Both the position numbers and the translations under genes were made by a program. The notes below the pieces were generated by a model that had not been told where the DNA came from, did not search any database, and saw only the letters and a program-made list of their open reading frames with translations. Below, in pieces: positions 8,319-17,048 of a DNA stretch of 39,889 nt. Position 1 is the first letter of the stretch. Each line of letters starts with the position of its first letter. Source of the DNA: an uncultured Merdimonas sp. (GTDB lineage: Bacteria > Bacillota > Clostridia > Lachnospirales > Lachnospiraceae); assembly GCA_944375745.1 (NCBI GenBank), contig CALWAV010000094.1, forward strand, positions 1-39,889, read 5' to 3'.

Positions 8319-9056
8319 ATGAGAAATATCAAACTGGTGCTTCGATATGATGGAACCCGCTACAGCGGCTGGCAGAGTCAGGAGCATGAAGAGAATACCA
8401 TTCAGGGAAAACTTACCGCCGTCCTGGAGCGGATGACTGGTGAGAGCATCCGGCTTGCGGGATCGGGACGTACAGATGCCGGAGTTCATGCGCTGGGCCA
8501 GGTGGCGAATTTCCGTACAGAATCGCCGTTCTCCTGTGAAAAGCTGAAAGAGGAACTGAATCAGTATCTGCCGGAGGATATGGCAGTGCTGTCTGTGGAA
8601 GAGGCGGACCAGCGCTTTCACAGCAGACTGAACGCGGTGCGCAAGACCTATCTGTACCGAATCTGGAACAGCCCTGTCCACAACGTATTTGAGAGAAAAT
8701 ATGTGTATCCATTGGAACAGGCATTGGATGTGGAGGCTATGAGACAGGCGGCAGACAGGCTTCTCGGAACCCATGATTTCCGTGCCTTCAGTTCTTACAG
8801 GAGAACAAAAAAATCTACAGTCAGAACGCTGGAAAAAATCACTATAGAGAAAAACGGAGAGGAGATCCGCCTGCGCTTTACCGGAAACGGATTTCTGTAC
8901 CATATGGTCAGGATTTTGACGGGAACTCTGATTGAGGTGGGGATGAATAAGAAAAAGCCGGAGGATATGGATGAAATTCTGGCTTCCCTGAACCGGGATA
9001 AGGCGGGTTTCACTGCTCCGGCCCAGGGACTTTTCCTTATAAATGTGGAATATTGA
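8319..9056 (+). CDS. truA: tRNA pseudouridine(38-40) synthase
   Basis: 245 residues, normal TruA length. It converts uridines 38-40 in the anticodon arm of many tRNAs to pseudouridine. The catalytic loop GSGRTDAGVHA carries the essential Asp53, the opening block LVLRYDGTRYSGWQ is typical, and a C-terminal MVRILTGTL block is present. The start at 8319 follows AAGGGAAAG; an in-frame ATG at 8253 would add 22 residues not found in the family. It appears to be transcribed alone. Confidence 0.95.
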   Translation: MRNIKLVLRYDGTRYSGWQSQEHEENTIQGKLTAVLERMTGESIRLAGSGRTDAGVHALGQVANFRTESPFSCEKLKEELNQYLPEDMAVLSVEEADQRFHSRLNAVRKTYLYRIWNSPVHNVFERKYVYPLEQALDVEAMRQAADRLLGTHDFRAFSSYRRTKKSTVRTLEKITIEKNGEEIRLRFTGNGFLYHMVRILTGTLIEVGMNKKKPEDMDEILASLNRDKAGFTAPAQGLFLINVEY

Positions 9057-9125
9057 CAACAGAACCCAGTCACCTTTTTTCGTCTGCTGTGTATCATATA
9101 GTATTCGAAAAAAGGAGGATATGGT

Positions 9126-10142
9126 ATGAAAAAGAAACTGTCCGTTCTGCTGGCGTCTGCGCTGACTCTGTCGGTCCTGTGTACCGGTCTTGCAGGCTGC
9201 GGCAAAGAGGGAGCGCAGGAAAAAGATCTGACAAAAGTCACGCTGAATGAGGTGGCTCATTCGATTTTTTACGCACCCCAGTACGTGGCGATTGAGGAAG
9301 GGTATTTTGAGGAAGAAGGAATCGATCTGGAACTGGTGACAGGCTTTGGAGCCGACAAAACTATGACTGCTGTCATTTCCGGCGAGGCAGACATCGGTTT
9401 TATGGGTTCGGAGGCTTCTATCTATGTCTACAGCCAGAATCCGGACGATTATATTGTGAATTTCGCCCAGCTGACCCAGAGAGCCGGAAATTTCCTGGTA
9501 TCCCGGGAGCCCATGGATGATTTCAGGTGGTCCGATCTGCGCGGAAAGTCCATTCTTGGAGGAAGAAAAGGCGGTATGCCCCAGATGGTCTTCGAGTATA
9601 TTCTGAAGAAGAATAATCTGGATCCTGAGACAGATATGGATATCGACCAGAGCATTGATTTCGGCTCCACAGCCGCGGCATTTTCAGGGGGACAGGGAGA
9701 GTTTACGGTAGAATTCGAGCCGGGCGCGACCACACTGGAAAAGGAAGGGGTTGGCTATGTGGTAGCTTCCCTTGGCGTAGACTCCGGCTATGTGCCCTAT
9801 ACAGCCTACAGTGCCCGCCAGAGCTTTATCGAAGAAAATCCGGAGCTGATCCAGGGCTTCACCAACGCCCTTCAGAAGGGAATGGATTACGTACAGAATC
9901 ATACGCCGGAGGAGATCGCCCAGGTGATTGCGCCCCAGTTCCAGGAGACAGAACTGGAGGATATCACAACTATCGTGACCCGGTATTATGAGCAGGACAC
10001 CTGGAAGGATAATCTGATTTTTGAGGAAGAAAGCTTTACCCTTCTGCAGGATATTCTGGATGAGGCGGGAGAGCTGGAGCAGCGGGTGCCTTATGAGGAT
10101 CTGGTAACTGTGGAATTCGCCGAAAAAGCCGCTCAGCGGTAG
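9126..10142 (+). CDS. Lipoprotein substrate-binding protein of NMT1/SsuA type (orphan)
   Basis: 338 residues with a signal peptide and lipobox LAGC, so Cys25 should be lipidated. The mature part is a type II periplasmic-binding fold of the NMT1/THI5/SsuA kind, seen in VTLNEVAHSIFYAPQYVAIEEG, GYFEEEGIDLEL, the GEADIGFMGSEA block and the late YTAYSARQSFIEENPELIQGF block. Such proteins bind sulfonates, thiamine-pyrimidine precursors, nitrate/bicarbonate or similar ligands. The ligand here is unknown. AGGAGG precedes the ATG. No permease or ATPase gene adjoins it: the next gene is on the other strand after a terminator, so it is a stand-alone gene. Confidence 0.87.
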   Translation: MKKKLSVLLASALTLSVLCTGLAGCGKEGAQEKDLTKVTLNEVAHSIFYAPQYVAIEEGYFEEEGIDLELVTGFGADKTMTAVISGEADIGFMGSEASIYVYSQNPDDYIVNFAQLTQRAGNFLVSREPMDDFRWSDLRGKSILGGRKGGMPQMVFEYILKKNNLDPETDMDIDQSIDFGSTAAAFSGGQGEFTVEFEPGATTLEKEGVGYVVASLGVDSGYVPYTAYSARQSFIEENPELIQGFTNALQKGMDYVQNHTPEEIAQVIAPQFQETELEDITTIVTRYYEQDTWKDNLIFEEESFTLLQDILDEAGELEQRVPYEDLVTVEFAEKAAQR

Positions 10143-10220
10143 AAATAGAGAAACCGGGAGGAAAGAAAAATCAGAGTACGGGAAACAGCGGAGAGCAAGG
10201 CCGAATAAAAAGCAGAAAAT

Positions 10221-10272
10221 AAAAACACCGCGGGAATACAGTCTTTTGCAGGCTGCCTTCTGCGGTGTTTTT
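10221..10272. terminator. Bidirectional terminator between convergent genes
   Basis: AAAAACACCGC (10221-10231) pairs with GCGGTGTTTTT (10262-10272). The T-runs at both ends let it serve the binding-protein gene on the plus strand and the phosphatase gene on the minus strand. Confidence 0.85.
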
Positions 10273-10332
10273 GCTCTGCAGTAGTTCTGAACTGCGGTAT
10301 TTTAGTACTGGGCTGTACCGCCGGTTTTAATC

Positions 10333-11877
10333 TTAATTCTTCTGAATTGTATATTCGTCATACACGGTCCAGCTGTCCATCAGGTAGGCCCGCATATGAA
10401 GCTCCGTATCGGTCACATCAAAACGCAGCGCCATGGGAGTATAGGGCTGTCCAAGCTTTGTGATCCGCATTTCTTCTTCAGGCTCGTGATACATACAGCC
10501 GCTGGAGGTGCTGCAGGTGATGTAAAGAGTTCCTTCCGGGTTGACAGCCGTCTCACCGGCAGCGTAGGGATAGCCGCTCAGTGTCTCGCAGAGGCCGTTC
10601 ACAAATGCGGTCCGGGAGTAGACATGGTCATGGGCGCCCAGAATCAGATCGATATCGTTGTCATAAGCGATTTGAGCCAGATATTCCTTGCAGTCGGTAT
10701 GAGAGCCTTTCGCTCCCGGATAAGCGGGGTAATGCTGGGCCAGAATGCGCCATCTGGTGTCAGGATGTTCGGCCACAACCTGAGCCACGTACTGTTCCTG
10801 GACCTCGCTTCCCTGGGTAGTGCTGCTGTTCAGAACAATGAACAGAACATTGCCCCGGATGAAATAGTAATTGCCGTTCTGATCAGAGGAGCTCTGGCCC
10901 ATGGAGGAACGGTTCGGCACATTGAAATGTTCATAAAAATATGGGCCGGCCGGCATGCCGGTATCTTCCAGGGAAACCTCATTGGGCACGTCATGGTTTC
11001 CGACGGCAGGAGCCAGCGGAATCCGGTACAGGGCGAGATGATCGAGAAACAGGCTGTACTGCTCTTCATTGCCGAACTCTGCCACCTGATCGCCCAGATG
11101 GAACAGGAAGGAAGCTTCCGGAACGTAATTTGTCAGGCGTGTAAGAACACTGTCCCAGCGTTCGGCAGTTACACTGGCTTCTTCTGTGCCAATCTGACCG
11201 ATCTGCGCGTCGGCAGTGACCAGAAAGGTCAGAGTATCCTGGTTCGCAGCCGGACACTGATAAGAGTATTCCGGTGACCATCCATCGTCATTTCCCACCT
11301 GATAGGTATAGGAAGCGCCGGGAGTCAGTCCGGAGGCGGAGGCCTTGTTTACATAATAGCCCGGCACAGTGACAGAAGCGGAACAGTCTGCGTCAAAGGA
11401 CAGCGTTTCACCGGAGGCTGTATCGGTCAGGCGGACCTGCCCCTTTTTTGAGCTGGGGGAGAGCCAGTTGAAGCGAAGCTCTGTCTCAGAGGCGCCTATT
11501 TCCATGGAAAGATCCCGGATGGAAGTGGTATTTAAAAGGGGCGCGCTTGTGTAATCAGGCAGAAAGGAGGCTTTCTGGGCTTCTTCGGAATCCGCGGCTG
11601 CTGTTTCAGACCCGGACGTATCGGAGCTGCCGCCGGAAGAAGCGGAAAGGCCGGAGCCTGTGGTATCTGTGGTGCCGGAAGCTTTTAAAGAATCCTGTGT
11701 ATCCTGCTGTTCCTCTGTTTCAGGCAGCGTGGCAGCCGTTTCCTGGGCGGAAGAGTCCGGTTCCTGTCCTGCCCGCAGCAGGCTTCCGGTTTTCCAGACA
11801 GCCAGAACTATGAGAATCAAAAGGACAGCCGCGGTAACCGCTGTTCTGATATTGAAAGGGTGCTGTTGCTTTTTCAT
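10333..11877 (-). CDS. Exported calcineurin-like metallophosphatase with N-terminal FN3-like domain
   Basis: 514 residues. A basic start and one membrane segment (about 11-35) anchor it outside the cell. A Ser/Thr/Asp/Glu-rich linker (36-105) follows, then a fibronectin-III-like domain of the purple-acid-phosphatase N-terminal kind (about 120-210), then the metallophosphatase core. Metal motifs are D-A-Q at 223-225, GD at 262-263, GNHD at 293-296, a late AQHYPAYPG and GAHDH. The first motif has Gln where the DxH consensus has His, as in some purple-acid-phosphatase relatives. Substrate unknown. GAGGAGG lies upstream of the ATG and an extended -10 promoter at 11906-11914. It is monocistronic between terminators. 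Confidence 0.88.
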   Translation of the reverse strand: MKKQQHPFNIRTAVTAAVLLILIVLAVWKTGSLLRAGQEPDSSAQETAATLPETEEQQDTQDSLKASGTTDTTGSGLSASSGGSSDTSGSETAAADSEEAQKASFLPDYTSAPLLNTTSIRDLSMEIGASETELRFNWLSPSSKKGQVRLTDTASGETLSFDADCSASVTVPGYYVNKASASGLTPGASYTYQVGNDDGWSPEYSYQCPAANQDTLTFLVTADAQIGQIGTEEASVTAERWDSVLTRLTNYVPEASFLFHLGDQVAEFGNEEQYSLFLDHLALYRIPLAPAVGNHDVPNEVSLEDTGMPAGPYFYEHFNVPNRSSMGQSSSDQNGNYYFIRGNVLFIVLNSSTTQGSEVQEQYVAQVVAEHPDTRWRILAQHYPAYPGAKGSHTDCKEYLAQIAYDNDIDLILGAHDHVYSRTAFVNGLCETLSGYPYAAGETAVNPEGTLYITCSTSSGCMYHEPEEEMRITKLGQPYTPMALRFDVTDTELHMRAYLMDSWTVYDEYTIQKN

Positions 11878-11905
11878 AAATAATTCCTCCTCAGAATATT
11901 GGCAT

Positions 11906-11914
11906 AGTATAACA
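11906..11914 (-). promoter_or_regulatory. Extended -10 promoter of the metallophosphatase gene
   Basis: On the minus strand TGTTATACT gives TG-n-TATACT. There is no good -35 at 17 bases, which fits an extended -10 promoter. The start codon lies about 30 bases downstream. Confidence 0.5.
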
Positions 11915-11957
11915 TAAAAGAACGGCAGGAGAAAGAAATATGAAGAAAAATTAAGAA

Positions 11958-11986
11958 TTGTATTTGGGCAGAACAGCGCCTATAAT
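11958..11986 (+). promoter_or_regulatory. Sigma-A promoter of the PHP gene
   Basis: TTGTAT (11958-11963), a 17-base spacer and a perfect TATAAT (11981-11986). The predicted leader is about 67 nt. Confidence 0.75.
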
Positions 11987-12059
11987 TAAGAAGAAACAAA
12001 ATGACATCTGGAGAAAGAGCCGTAAGGATACGGCCGGAAGACAAAAAGAGGAGAGAAAA

Positions 12060-12788
12060 ATGATCAAAGATGTGATGGATACCCATACCCATACGATAGC
12101 CAGCGGACATGCCTACAGCACCATCCGGGAAAATGCGGCTGCCGCCGGGAGAAAGGGCCTTGAGCTCATTGCGGTGACAGAGCACGCGCCCCGCATGACC
12201 GGCAGCTGTCAGGCGATTTATTTTCAGAATCTGAAGGTGATAGACCGCCATGCCTATGATGTGGAGCTTTTGATGGGAGTGGAGCTTAATATTCTGGATG
12301 AGCGGGGAACCGTGGATCTGACGGAGGAGACTCTTGCAAAGATGGATCTGGCCATTGCGAGCCTTCATATGCCCTGTATCGCGCCAGGCAGCCGGGAGTA
12401 CAACACACAGGCCTGCCTGAATGTGATGAAGAATCCCCGGATCCATATTCTGGGACATCCAGATGACCCGAGATATCCGGTGGATTACAGAGCGATTGTC
12501 CAGGGGGCAAAGGAGTATGGAATGCTTCTGGAGCTGAATGAAAATTCTCTGCGTCCGGGCGGTTCGCGGAAAAACGCAAGGCCTCAGGATGAGGAGATGC
12601 TGAAGCTCTGTATGGAATATCAGGTGCCCATTGTCATAGGAAGCGATGCTCATGTGGACACGGATGTGGGACGTCATGAACTGGCCCACGCCCTTCTGGA
12701 AGAAATGAATTTCCCGGAAGAACTGGTTATCAACCGCTCTGTGGAGGCGCTGAAACATGCGCTGGAGCAGAAAAAGGCCCGCCTGTAA
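12060..12788 (+). CDS. PHP-domain metal-dependent phosphoesterase (YcdX-like)
   Basis: 242 residues, the size of single-domain PHP phosphatases such as E. coli YcdX. The N-terminal metal motif DTHTHT carries His9 and His11, SGHAY follows, and further metal-site blocks are AVTEHAP, IASLHMP, ILGHPDD and GSDAHV. Probably a trinuclear-metal phosphatase; the physiological substrate is unknown. The start at 12060 follows GAGGAG; the frame is open upstream to 11958 but that stretch contains the promoter. It has its own promoter and a shared terminator. Confidence 0.9.
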   Translation: MIKDVMDTHTHTIASGHAYSTIRENAAAAGRKGLELIAVTEHAPRMTGSCQAIYFQNLKVIDRHAYDVELLMGVELNILDERGTVDLTEETLAKMDLAIASLHMPCIAPGSREYNTQACLNVMKNPRIHILGHPDDPRYPVDYRAIVQGAKEYGMLLELNENSLRPGGSRKNARPQDEEMLKLCMEYQVPIVIGSDAHVDTDVGRHELAHALLEEMNFPEELVINRSVEALKHALEQKKARL

Positions 12789-12798
12789 AAGAGGCGGT

Positions 12799-12835
12799 AA
12801 TAAGCTCCGCAAGTCTTGAGCGGAGCTTATTCTTT
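12799..12835. terminator. Terminator between the convergent PHP and GT14 genes
   Basis: A perfect 12-bp stem AATAAGCTCCGC / GCGGAGCTTATT (12799-12810 with 12820-12831) followed by TCTTT. The minus-strand stop codon at 12827-12829 lies inside its 3' arm, so the hairpin doubles as the end of the convergent gene. Confidence 0.8.
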
Positions 12836-13669
12836 CAAAATATTCTGGTCAAATTTTCTGGCGAAAAGATGTGGGAGACCAAGCAGCAGCTCCCTGTCTT
12901 CCGGCTGGAAGGTGTAAGGACTGTTTCCGCTGCCCCGTTCCCAGTCCACGTAGCGCAGATTTGCCATGGAGCCGGTTTTTCCTTCTTCATCATAGATGTT
13001 TTTGCGGAAGGGAGAAGAGACAGCCAGCGTCTGCAGAAAAAGCTCGTCCGCGCAGACGGAGCGGCTGAAATATTTTCGGATCAGATCCTCGTTTTTCAGG
13101 ACATATTGTACCAGCCCATCGGTAATGCTGAACCAGTTGGGACCTTTGCGCAGCTCAAAGCCGCTGTTTTTCAGGCGGTCCACATGAAGCAGCCGCTGAA
13201 TCAGCGTCAGAAGATGATCAGCCGGCTCGGCCAGAGGGGAGCTGCTTTCCCGGAAAAAATGCCAGAGAGACACCCGTTCCCGGGCCTGGCGGGAAAGAGT
13301 CTTATCAAAGGCCAGAAATTCCTTTCCTGCATGCTGTTCGAAAAAAGCGTGAATCTCATCCTGGGATTTCAGCGGAAGATCGGATCCGGACAGCAGGTGA
13401 TAGTAAGCGTAATGTCCGGAAGCGGCAGCCTTCAGGAGAAGAAGCTCACACTCGATCTGGCTGCAGCCTCCCCAGTGCACGCTTATCCGTTCCGTGAAAA
13501 AAAGCCGGGACTGATTTAAAAGAGAGGAGAATCCCTTAAAATCAAAGCCGTCGGCTTTCTGGTCGATATGAAGATAAATATCATTGCGTCTGTCATCCAG
13601 ACACAGAAGAAGTTCTTTCAGAAAATCGAAATTGTTATGTGCCATAATCAGATAGGCATGTCTGTTCAT
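12827..13669 (-). CDS. GT14-type (beta-1,6-N-acetylglucosaminyltransferase-like) glycosyltransferase
   Basis: 280 residues resembling bacterial core-2/I-branching enzymes (Branch family, GT14). Recognisable blocks are HAYLIMAHNNFDFL at the start, the DIYLHIDQK strand, SVHWGGCSQIECELLLL, YYHLLSGSDLPLKS and GKEFLAF, then C-terminal VCADELFLQTL. It has no signal or membrane segment, so it should act in the cytoplasm, probably adding a sugar to a cell-surface polysaccharide or glycan precursor. The acceptor is unknown. A G-rich ribosome site precedes the ATG. No other surface-polysaccharide gene adjoins it. Confidence 0.85.
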   Translation of the reverse strand: MNRHAYLIMAHNNFDFLKELLLCLDDRRNDIYLHIDQKADGFDFKGFSSLLNQSRLFFTERISVHWGGCSQIECELLLLKAAASGHYAYYHLLSGSDLPLKSQDEIHAFFEQHAGKEFLAFDKTLSRQARERVSLWHFFRESSSPLAEPADHLLTLIQRLLHVDRLKNSGFELRKGPNWFSITDGLVQYVLKNEDLIRKYFSRSVCADELFLQTLAVSSPFRKNIYDEEGKTGSMANLRYVDWERGSGNSPYTFQPEDRELLLGLPHLFARKFDQNILKE

Positions 13670-13757
13670 TCTTTACCCCCGGTTTTTTAGGTTTTGTTCC
13701 TGACAGCTTTACGCAGAATCAGTGTATCACAAAAAAGGGAAAAAGAAAACGCCAGTC

Positions 13758-14078
13758 TTACTCATTTTTCGAGAGAAAGCTGAGAAAGGCATGGGCAGTG
13801 CGCCGGTCTTCCGGGGAAAGAGAATCGAAGAGAGAAAGAATCTCGGCCTGTTCTTCTGTCAGATCCCGGGAAGAGCGTTCAAAAAACTGGGCAATGGAAA
13901 TATTGCAGGCAGAGCAGAGCTTCGCAATGGTTTCTACACGCGGTTCTGTGTTTTTGTCAAACATGGAGAGCAGGGTGGATAAGGATACGCCGGATTTTTT
14001 CGCAAGCTGATAGGACGTAAATCCGTTTTTATCCATCAGTTCTTTGATTCTTTTAATGCAGAAATTTTCTTCGTACAT
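13758..14078 (-). CDS. XRE-family transcriptional regulator
   Basis: 106 residues. Residues 5-60 form a Cro/C1-type helix-turn-helix (GFTSYQLAKKSGVSLSTLLSM, then PRVETIAKLCSACNISIAQFF). The C-terminal tail SPEDRRTAHAFLSFLS is a short helix common in stand-alone Lachnospiraceae XRE regulators. The start has GGAGG at good distance. A palindrome at 14149-14164 in the upstream region could be its operator. Target genes are not evident. It is the promoter-proximal gene of a possible minus-strand pair with the GT14 gene, 88 bases apart. Confidence 0.88.
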   Translation of the reverse strand: MYEENFCIKRIKELMDKNGFTSYQLAKKSGVSLSTLLSMFDKNTEPRVETIAKLCSACNISIAQFFERSSRDLTEEQAEILSLFDSLSPEDRRTAHAFLSFLSKNE

Positions 14079-14148
14079 AGTGGATCCTCCGCGGGTGTAC
14101 TGCCTTTCCGGGAATGGACGGCATCGTATTCCTTCCGCTCCAATATTC

Positions 14149-14164
14149 CCTATTTTAATATAGG
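14149..14164. promoter_or_regulatory. AT-rich palindrome upstream of the XRE gene
   Basis: CCTATTTTAATATAGG matches its own reverse complement at 14 of 16 positions. It lies 71 bases upstream of the regulator start, where an autoregulatory operator could sit. Function is inferred from position only. Confidence 0.35.
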
Positions 14165-14271
14165 ATAAGCTCTCAGAGAAAGATTTATAAACCGATGAAA
14201 ATCATAGATTATACGCAGTAAATGTGATAATATAAAGACGGTAATAAGACGGATTGTCATCGAATAACGAC

Positions 14272-14448
14272 ATGGGTGGTGAGAACTTGCGCTGGAGACT
14301 GAAAAAGAAAAAAGGACTTCTGAAGGATCCGGAATATGACAGGCTGAAGAAGCGGCTGTTTCAGGAATTGGAAGAGGAAGCCCGCCTCCTGGAATGTCAG
14401 ATGGAGCAGCCGGCAGATGATACAGACTGCACAAAATGTAAACCTTAA
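14272..14448 (+). CDS. Small basic/acidic protein with C-terminal CxxC, function unknown
   Basis: 58 residues from the ATG at 14272. A basic stretch (RWRLKKKKG) is followed by a long amphipathic, charged helix (DPEYDRLKKRLFQELEEEARLLE) and a C-terminal TDCTKCKP. The ATG has no ribosome site. An in-frame TTG at 14287 has GGTGG 7 bases upstream and may be the true start, giving 53 residues. An extended -10 (TGTGATAAT, 14223-14231) lies upstream. No family recognised. Support is compositional only; a spurious frame is possible. Confidence 0.45.
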   Translation: MGGENLRWRLKKKKGLLKDPEYDRLKKRLFQELEEEARLLECQMEQPADDTDCTKCKP

Positions 14449-14459
14449 TAAAAATATAG

Positions 14460-14488
14460 TTGACAATTCTCCTTCTGTTTTTTATACT
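14460..14488 (+). promoter_or_regulatory. Sigma-A promoter of bioY
   Basis: TTGACA (14460-14465), a 17-base spacer and TATACT (14483-14488): a near-consensus promoter 65 bases before bioY. No BirA-type GTTAAC palindrome is visible at it. Confidence 0.85.
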
Positions 14489-14553
14489 GCAGAAGACGGC
14501 GGCGTTGAATGCTTTGCCGCAGAACAGGAACAGGGGCAGGAGGAAATGCGGAT

Positions 14554-15171
14554 ATGTATCATATCAGTAAGGAACAGAAGGAAAATCATGTAAAACAAAA
14601 AATGACGGCCGGAAGATTGGTAAAAATAGGGTTCATGGCGGCGCTGCTGTGTATTTTGGGACCGGTGTCCGTGGCGGTTCCGGTGAGTCCGGTCCCCATT
14701 TCTCTGGGAACGCTTGCGGTATATTTGATTGTTGTTACAGCCGGAACTGCAGACGCACTGCTGAGCTGTCTGGTTTATTTTCTGCTGGGCTTTGCCGGGC
14801 TTCCGGTGTTTTCCGGGTATATGGGCGGCGCGGGAAGGCTTTTTGGACCCACAGGAGGATATCTGATCGGATATCTGTTTCTGATTATGATCGCAGGCGC
14901 GTTTACGGGAAGATTTCACGATAAAAGGAAAGAGCGGCTGTTTTCCTGCATGGGACTGGTGCTGGGAACAGCGGTGCTGTATCTGTTCGGAACCGGCTGG
15001 CTGGCTTTTATTTCGGGCATGGGATTTTATGAGGCTTTGTGTGCGGGAGTGATCCCGTTTATCCCGGGAGATCTGGTAAAAATGCTGGCTGCGGTGTTCC
15101 TTGGAACGACGCTTCGGGGAAGGCTTGCCCAGGCAGGTCTGTCCATCGGGAGGCATGAGAAAAGCCATTGA
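14554..15171 (+). CDS. bioY: BioY family biotin transporter S component
   Basis: 205 residues with six hydrophobic segments. BioY hallmarks are SPVPISLGTLAVYL, the LGFAGLPVFSGYMGG segment, GPTGGYLIGY and the final PFIPGDLVKM. BioY is the membrane subunit of an ECF transporter that binds biotin with high affinity; it needs the shared EcfA/A'/T module, which is not in this window. The start at 14554 has AGGAGG upstream. An upstream ORF extension to 14509 is rejected because it would place the ribosome site inside the gene. The strong promoter of ptsI overlaps its last codons. Confidence 0.92.
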   Translation: MYHISKEQKENHVKQKMTAGRLVKIGFMAALLCILGPVSVAVPVSPVPISLGTLAVYLIVVTAGTADALLSCLVYFLLGFAGLPVFSGYMGGAGRLFGPTGGYLIGYLFLIMIAGAFTGRFHDKRKERLFSCMGLVLGTAVLYLFGTGWLAFISGMGFYEALCAGVIPFIPGDLVKMLAAVFLGTTLRGRLAQAGLSIGRHEKSH

Positions 15172-15196
15172 CTTTTCCTGTTTTTGCTGGTATATT
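15168..15196 (+). promoter_or_regulatory. Sigma-A promoter of ptsI-ptsH
   Basis: TTGACT (15168-15173), a 17-base spacer and TATATT (15191-15196). The -35 overlaps the bioY stop codon. The leader to the ptsI ATG is about 145 nt and ends in a T-run at 15310-15316, but I see no strong stem before it. Confidence 0.75.
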
Positions 15197-15346
15197 GATT
15201 ACTAGATAAAGCATGATGTACGGGAGAGATGCTCTTTGGAAAGACCAGATTTTGTAAGATAAAATATGGGAGTTCAGGGTCCGGTATTTTAGATTGCAGA
15301 AGCTGGCCTTTTTTATTTCATGCGGCAGGGAATAGGAGGATGTATT

Positions 15347-16966
15347 ATGGAAACTCGTCAGGGTAAAAGCGTATTTTCCGGTGTCGCGATCGGAAAACTG
15401 TTCGTGTATAAGAAAGCGAAGCAGGTAGTGGAGAAGCGGACCATTGAGGATCCGGAGGCAGAAGTGGCGCGTTATATGGCGGCCAAGGAAAAAGCCGGTG
15501 AGCAGCTGAAGCTTCTGAAGGAAAAGACCATGCGTGACGTGGGAGAGGCGGAAGCAGAGATTTTTGAAGCCCATCAGATGCTGCTGGAGGATCTGGATTT
15601 TGTGGAAGGCATCACAAATATGATTCAGCAGGACAAGGTGAATGCGGAGTATGCCGTATTTGTGACGGGCGAACAGTGCGCGGCCATGTTCCTGAGCATG
15701 GATGATGATTATATGCGCGGCCGTGCGGCAGATATCAATGATATTTCCAGCCGTCTGATTGCTATTTTGAGCGGTACTCAGGTGAGCGCTGAGGCGATGC
15801 CGGAGCCGGTTATCATTATGGCTGAGGATCTGGCTCCCAGTGAGACGGTACAGTTTGAGAAGGATAAGATTCTTGCGCTGGTGACCCAGAAGGGTTCTGC
15901 CAATTCCCATACAGCGATCCTGGCGCGTATGATGAATATTCCCTGTATCGTGACGGCAGATATTGATCTGGATCCGTCTCTGACAGGAAAACAGGGAATC
16001 GTAGATGGCTTTACAGGAAAGATTTACATTGAGCCTGACGAAGTGACCATGGCCGTTATGCAGGAGAAGAAGAAGAGAGAAGAGGAGCGCAAGCTTCTGC
16101 TTCAGAGCCTGAAGGGCCTTCCGACTGTGACCAAGAGCGGCAAAGTCATCCATCTGTACGCGAATATCGGAAGCGAAGAAGACGTAGACGCGGTTCTGGA
16201 GAATGACTCTGAGGGTATCGGCCTGTTCCGGAGCGAGTTCCTGTACCTGGGCCGTGATGATTATCCCACCGAGGAAGAGCAGTTCCAGGTATATAAAAAT
16301 GTAATTTCCAAGATGAACGGCAAGAAGGTCATTATCCGTACGTTGGACATCGGAGCTGATAAGCAGGCGGATTATTTCAATATTTCTCATGAAGAGAATC
16401 CGGCCATGGGCTACCGCGCGATTCGTATCTGTCTGGACCGGGTAGACGTGTTCAAGACTCAGCTGCGCGCCATCTACCGCGCCAGCGCTTATGGAACAGC
16501 CTCCATCATGTTCCCGATGATTATTTCCGTTAAGGAAGTAAAGAGAATCAAGGAAATCGTGGAGGAAGTAAAGGATGAGCTGAGACAGAATGACATTCCC
16601 TTTGGCGATGTGGAGCTTGGAATCATGGTAGAGACACCGGCGGCTGTTATGATCGCAGACATGCTGGCAGCAGAAGTGGATTTCTTCAGCATCGGAACCA
16701 ACGATCTGACCCAGTATACGCTGGCCATTGACTGTCAGAACCAGTCTCTGGACAATATTTACGATCCTCATCACGAGGCAGTACTCCGCATGATTCAGAG
16801 AACCATTGAGTGTGCCCACGATCACGGCGCATGGTGTGGTATCTGCGGCGAGCTGGGAGCGGATATGGAACTGACCCGCCGGTTTATCCAGATGGGTATC
16901 GATGAGCTGTCTGTATCTCCGGTATTCACGCTGGAGCTTCGCAAGAAGATCCGTGAGACCGAGTAA
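15347..16966 (+). CDS. ptsI: Phosphoenolpyruvate--protein phosphotransferase (PTS enzyme I)
   Basis: 539 residues, slightly shorter than the usual 570 or so. It takes the phosphate from PEP onto His and passes it to HPr. The N-terminal HPr-binding helical domain is followed by the swivelling domain, with active-site His188 in GSANSHTAILAR, and the PEP-binding TIM barrel (GIGLFRSEFLY, MGYRAIRICLD, the MIETP-equivalent VETPAAV, SIGTNDLTQYT, CGELGAD). The start at 15347 has AGGAGG upstream; an in-frame ATG at 15320 has none. It lies upstream of ptsH, the reverse of the common ptsH-ptsI order. Confidence 0.95.
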   Translation: METRQGKSVFSGVAIGKLFVYKKAKQVVEKRTIEDPEAEVARYMAAKEKAGEQLKLLKEKTMRDVGEAEAEIFEAHQMLLEDLDFVEGITNMIQQDKVNAEYAVFVTGEQCAAMFLSMDDDYMRGRAADINDISSRLIAILSGTQVSAEAMPEPVIIMAEDLAPSETVQFEKDKILALVTQKGSANSHTAILARMMNIPCIVTADIDLDPSLTGKQGIVDGFTGKIYIEPDEVTMAVMQEKKKREEERKLLLQSLKGLPTVTKSGKVIHLYANIGSEEDVDAVLENDSEGIGLFRSEFLYLGRDDYPTEEEQFQVYKNVISKMNGKKVIIRTLDIGADKQADYFNISHEENPAMGYRAIRICLDRVDVFKTQLRAIYRASAYGTASIMFPMIISVKEVKRIKEIVEEVKDELRQNDIPFGDVELGIMVETPAAVMIADMLAAEVDFFSIGTNDLTQYTLAIDCQNQSLDNIYDPHHEAVLRMIQRTIECAHDHGAWCGICGELGADMELTRRFIQMGIDELSVSPVFTLELRKKIRETE

Positions 16967-17048
16967 GGGAAAAAAATGGATAGTTCCGCCGGAATCATCC
17001 GGCTTATGGCTATAAATAATATGAAAAAGAATAAAGGAGACAAGTATC

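Noticed and set aside
7776..9260. 494-codon minus-strand frame running through truA
   Set aside because: Only its last 152 codons (start at 8234, with a ribosome site) look real. The upstream part is antisense to truA and is low in plausible protein features.
15272..15316. Leader of ptsI as an antitermination or riboswitch site
   Set aside because: A T-run exists at 15310-15316, but only 4-bp stems precede it and no RAT-like or known aptamer sequence is visible.
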